Assembly: GCA_001953115.1 (NCBI GenBank)
Contig: LSSL01002028.1
Span: 1-24,330 of the forward strand
DNA from: Smittium mucronatum
Lineage: Eukaryota > Kickxellomycota > Harpellomycetes > Harpellales > Legeriomycetaceae
Direction: 5' to 3'
Length of the DNA stretch: 24,330 bases
The notes beneath the pieces are model-generated. The model ran no database searches, was not told where the DNA came from, and saw only the letters and a program-made list of their open reading frames with translations. Below, one piece after another: positions 21,823-24,330 of the stretch; the stretch's first letter is position 1, and each line of letters begins with the position of its first letter. The position numbers were made by a program, and so were the translations under genes.

Positions 21823-23227
21823 TTGAACTTGATTCGAAAACCTAAGTTTTTTTGGTCCTGTACCTAGACTTAATCTAGTATATTTACATGATCTTAGACT
21901 TGGAAGTGGAACAAATAGAGCTGAATTGAGATATATCTTACTCGAACTATATCTCACTCGAAATATAACTTACTTTAACTAGTGCTTTTTCTTGGGATTT
22001 TAAATGTACTAACTAACTTTTGCTAGAATCATATTATATTTAACTTGAAATTACATATTTAAAAAAGTTTTCTAACTTGAATTATAGTTTTTATGACTAG
22101 AAATTATACTTTAATTATCTATTTCTCATTTTAATTTGAACGCGGACTTGAATTGAATTTATTCTTATTTTTAAATTTTTTTGCGAAAACTTATTTATAT
22201 TTATAAAGTTTTTTAAAAATAACTTATCAATTATTCAGTTTTGTTATTTTTAAAAAAATCTGTTTATAAATATCAAAAAAAGATTTTTTATAGAATATAT
22301 TTGATAAAAATATGATTTAGTAAATATGATTAAAAAAAATAGTTTACGTAAATTATTTTACAAAATAATTTGTATTAATCATCTGTGAGGCTGCCGCATT
22401 TCTTAATTTTATCGCTGGTTCCTGTTTTAATTTTTTGCATAATCTTATCCTAATAAATCATATCAATTTTATCCTTTTTTTATCCTTTATATAATCATCA
22501 CAAAAACGGTAAATACCATAAATTAATTATCTTCTTCCTTAAAAGTGATTATTGAAAAATTAAAAAAATAACCGCACCAAAAAGTGGATATAAAATTTTT
22601 AATTTTAATTTTAAAATATTGCCTGGATTCAAATATTTTAAATTTTACATAATGTCTGTGTTGATTCTGCCTTTATATTTCACACTTTAATTGTGAAATT
22701 CCTTTATTTCCAACATATCTACTGATTTAGATGATTTATTTTTGCCTGGAATTCACCGCTGCTCTTAAGATCGATAAATATTTCTTATTTTTGTGTTGAT
22801 ATTTCAAATATTCAAAAAAAAATTTTAGTAGAAACAATTTTTTTTAAATTTAATATTAAAGCTCTCCAAACAATTTCTTGATTTAGTGATATGAGGGTAG
22901 CACCCTTATAACAATTTTAGTTACATAAAAAGTAATTTTTGTGCAAAATTTCAATATATATCTTTATTTCGATTTATTCCTTTAATTTCCAATAAATAAT
23001 TTACAATAATATAATAAATATTCTCTATTATAGACTCTTTGCATCTTTTATAAATCTGATTTGATTTTATCGGGGAACGGATGCAAAATATTTTTAAAAA
23101 AATATTAATATTAATAATAATGTGCGCCCAGCAGTATATTCTTATCAATTATTTACAAAAAAAATTCATAAAAATCATAGTTATGGATACAGAATCTGCA
23201 ATAAAAATGCTTAAAATATTTTTTAAT

Positions 23228-23246
23228 GATATATATATATATATAT
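23228..23246 (+). repeat. AT microsatellite
   Basis: About nine consecutive AT units. A simple repeat. Confidence 0.85.
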
Positions 23247-24151
23247 TCCCAATATCCTTGTAAAAGAGTCTTATTTGAAATATATTTTTGATAGTATATC
23301 CTATTCATAAATAAAAAATGGATTATCAATATCATTGAGCCTATAAAATGAAAAAAAATCAATATTTATTGAAAAAATATATATTTAAAATTTTTTAGAG
23401 CATAAAAATACATAGATATCATTTTGAATTATGAAATTACACAAAATTAGCTCAGTTATCAACCTCAAACATATTTTTATATATTCAATAGTTTTTATAT
23501 TCAAAAATAGTTATTATATCTGATATTTTATTTTTATAATTTAAAAATATATATCTATGAAGATATATTATTATATATAGAATCGTAAAGATATTTAAAA
23601 AAGAATATCTCAAAAGGTTTTTATATCAGAATAAATCTTTGATACTTTATTTGTGAAAAAAAAAGGAAGGCGTGAATAAATTTTTAATTTCAATTCGGTT
23701 AATTTCAGTTTTTTCTGCTGTTTACTTCTACTTACAATTTGTTATATTACCGATTATGTTCATGTAAAATCATTAATAGTTCCCTATTTTTCAAATCGCA
23801 TATATTAATATTATCCTATTGCACATTTTTAAATTAAATGCTCGTTTCTATCTGCATATCTACTGATTTACATAATTGAAAGTTTACACGTTTTCAAATT
23901 TATTAACCGATATTTTTATATCGCTGAAAATTTATCTAACTACTTTTTAATTTTATTTTTATGATATCGATTTACCAACTACGAATCAGATATAACTGTA
24001 GTCTTTAAATAAGCCATAAAACCTAATTTTTTCCTGAAATTTCCAGTAAAATTTCCAGAACAAATAAATAACCTTATACTTTTTATAGAATATAATTTTA
24101 TTCATGAAATCTGCACTTTTATGTCAAATGCATTATAAAAGTAGTCCCCAT

Positions 24152-24164
24152 CCCCCCCCCCCCC
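24152..24164 (+). repeat. C13 homopolymer tract
   Basis: Thirteen consecutive C, preceded by CCCCAT and followed about 40 bp later by GATGGGGG. On the minus strand this gives G13, able to form a quadruplex or slippage site. It stands out in a region otherwise almost devoid of G+C. Confidence 0.9.
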
Positions 24165-24330
24165 AAAATCAAACAATTTGAGTCGAGTGAAACTGATGGT
24201 GTGAGATGGGGGCTTTATGCAAATTATTGCCTATATTAAATACAATAAAATACACTATTATGGAAAAATATTAGTCGGAAAATTCGAAAAATGTATATTT
24301 AATAAAGATAGTAATATTAATATTGAACTT

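Larger units (their letters stand above)
20931..24330. other. AT-rich DNA, no gene seen
   Basis: No protein similarity was recognised on either strand. Overlapping open frames at 22951-23362 on both strands are low-complexity Ile/Tyr/Lys-rich chance frames. Notable structures are the palindrome at 21799-21822, a pair of ACTCGAA-containing direct repeats around 21932-21962, an AT microsatellite at 23228-23246 and the C13 tract near 24152. Confidence 0.45.

Noticed and set aside
22951..23362. Three overlapping open frames on both strands
   Set aside because: Mutually overlapping, rich in Ile/Tyr/Lys and crossing an AT microsatellite; best explained as chance.
1..24330. CRISPR arrays, tRNA, rRNA or bacterial operons
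   Set aside because: No regularly spaced repeat-spacer array, no tRNA-like cloverleaf with a T-loop GTTCRANNC, and no rRNA-like block was seen; introns and transposon types indicate a eukaryote.

Overview
The window looks like nuclear DNA of a fungus with a very AT-rich genome. The only recognisable host-type gene is a fungal-style cytochrome P450, split by ten short (58-102 nt) GT-AG introns. The rest is extremely AT-rich DNA carrying decayed DNA transposons and no intact gene. Both the AT-rich exons and the short introns suggest base composition that is AT-rich genome-wide, as in Glomeromycotina or some other early-diverging fungi. The lineage cannot be fixed from this sequence, and an AT-rich block of a more GC-balanced fungus is less likely but not excluded.

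Layout. At 1-1418 there is non-coding DNA holding a 376-bp MITE-like element with piggyBac-style ends (TTAA flanks, CCCTTTC termini). At 1419-3736 (+) lies the P450. Eleven exons join in frame except for one frameshift in exon 5. The haem cysteine region and the substrate-recognition regions are readable, but the K-helix ExxR arginine and the I-helix threonine motif are missing, so it is probably a pseudogene. At about 4229-5865 a 1.6-kb element has roughly 230-bp inverted arms and no recognisable gene. From 5866 to 14894 I see nothing but AT-rich DNA, simple repeats and small chance frames.

On the minus strand, 14895-15241 is the 3' half of a dead Tc1-type (DD34E spacing) transposase, and about 17050-17960 holds fragments of a MULE-like transposase. 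At 18756-20930 is a 2.2-kb Tc1/mariner-superfamily element flanked by TA. Its transposase is broken by two frameshifts and four stops. Its two ~460-bp terminal inverted repeats are about 97-98% identical, and each is built of roughly fourteen diverged ~22-bp tandem units. From 20931 to the end the DNA is AT-rich with a 24-bp perfect palindrome, an AT microsatellite and a C13 tract.

How it fits together: this is a repeat-rich block next to a degenerating secondary-metabolism or detoxification-type gene. No operon or multi-gene system is present. The least ordinary item is the terminal repeat architecture of the 18.8-20.9 kb element, together with the contrast between its near-identical arms and its dead transposase.
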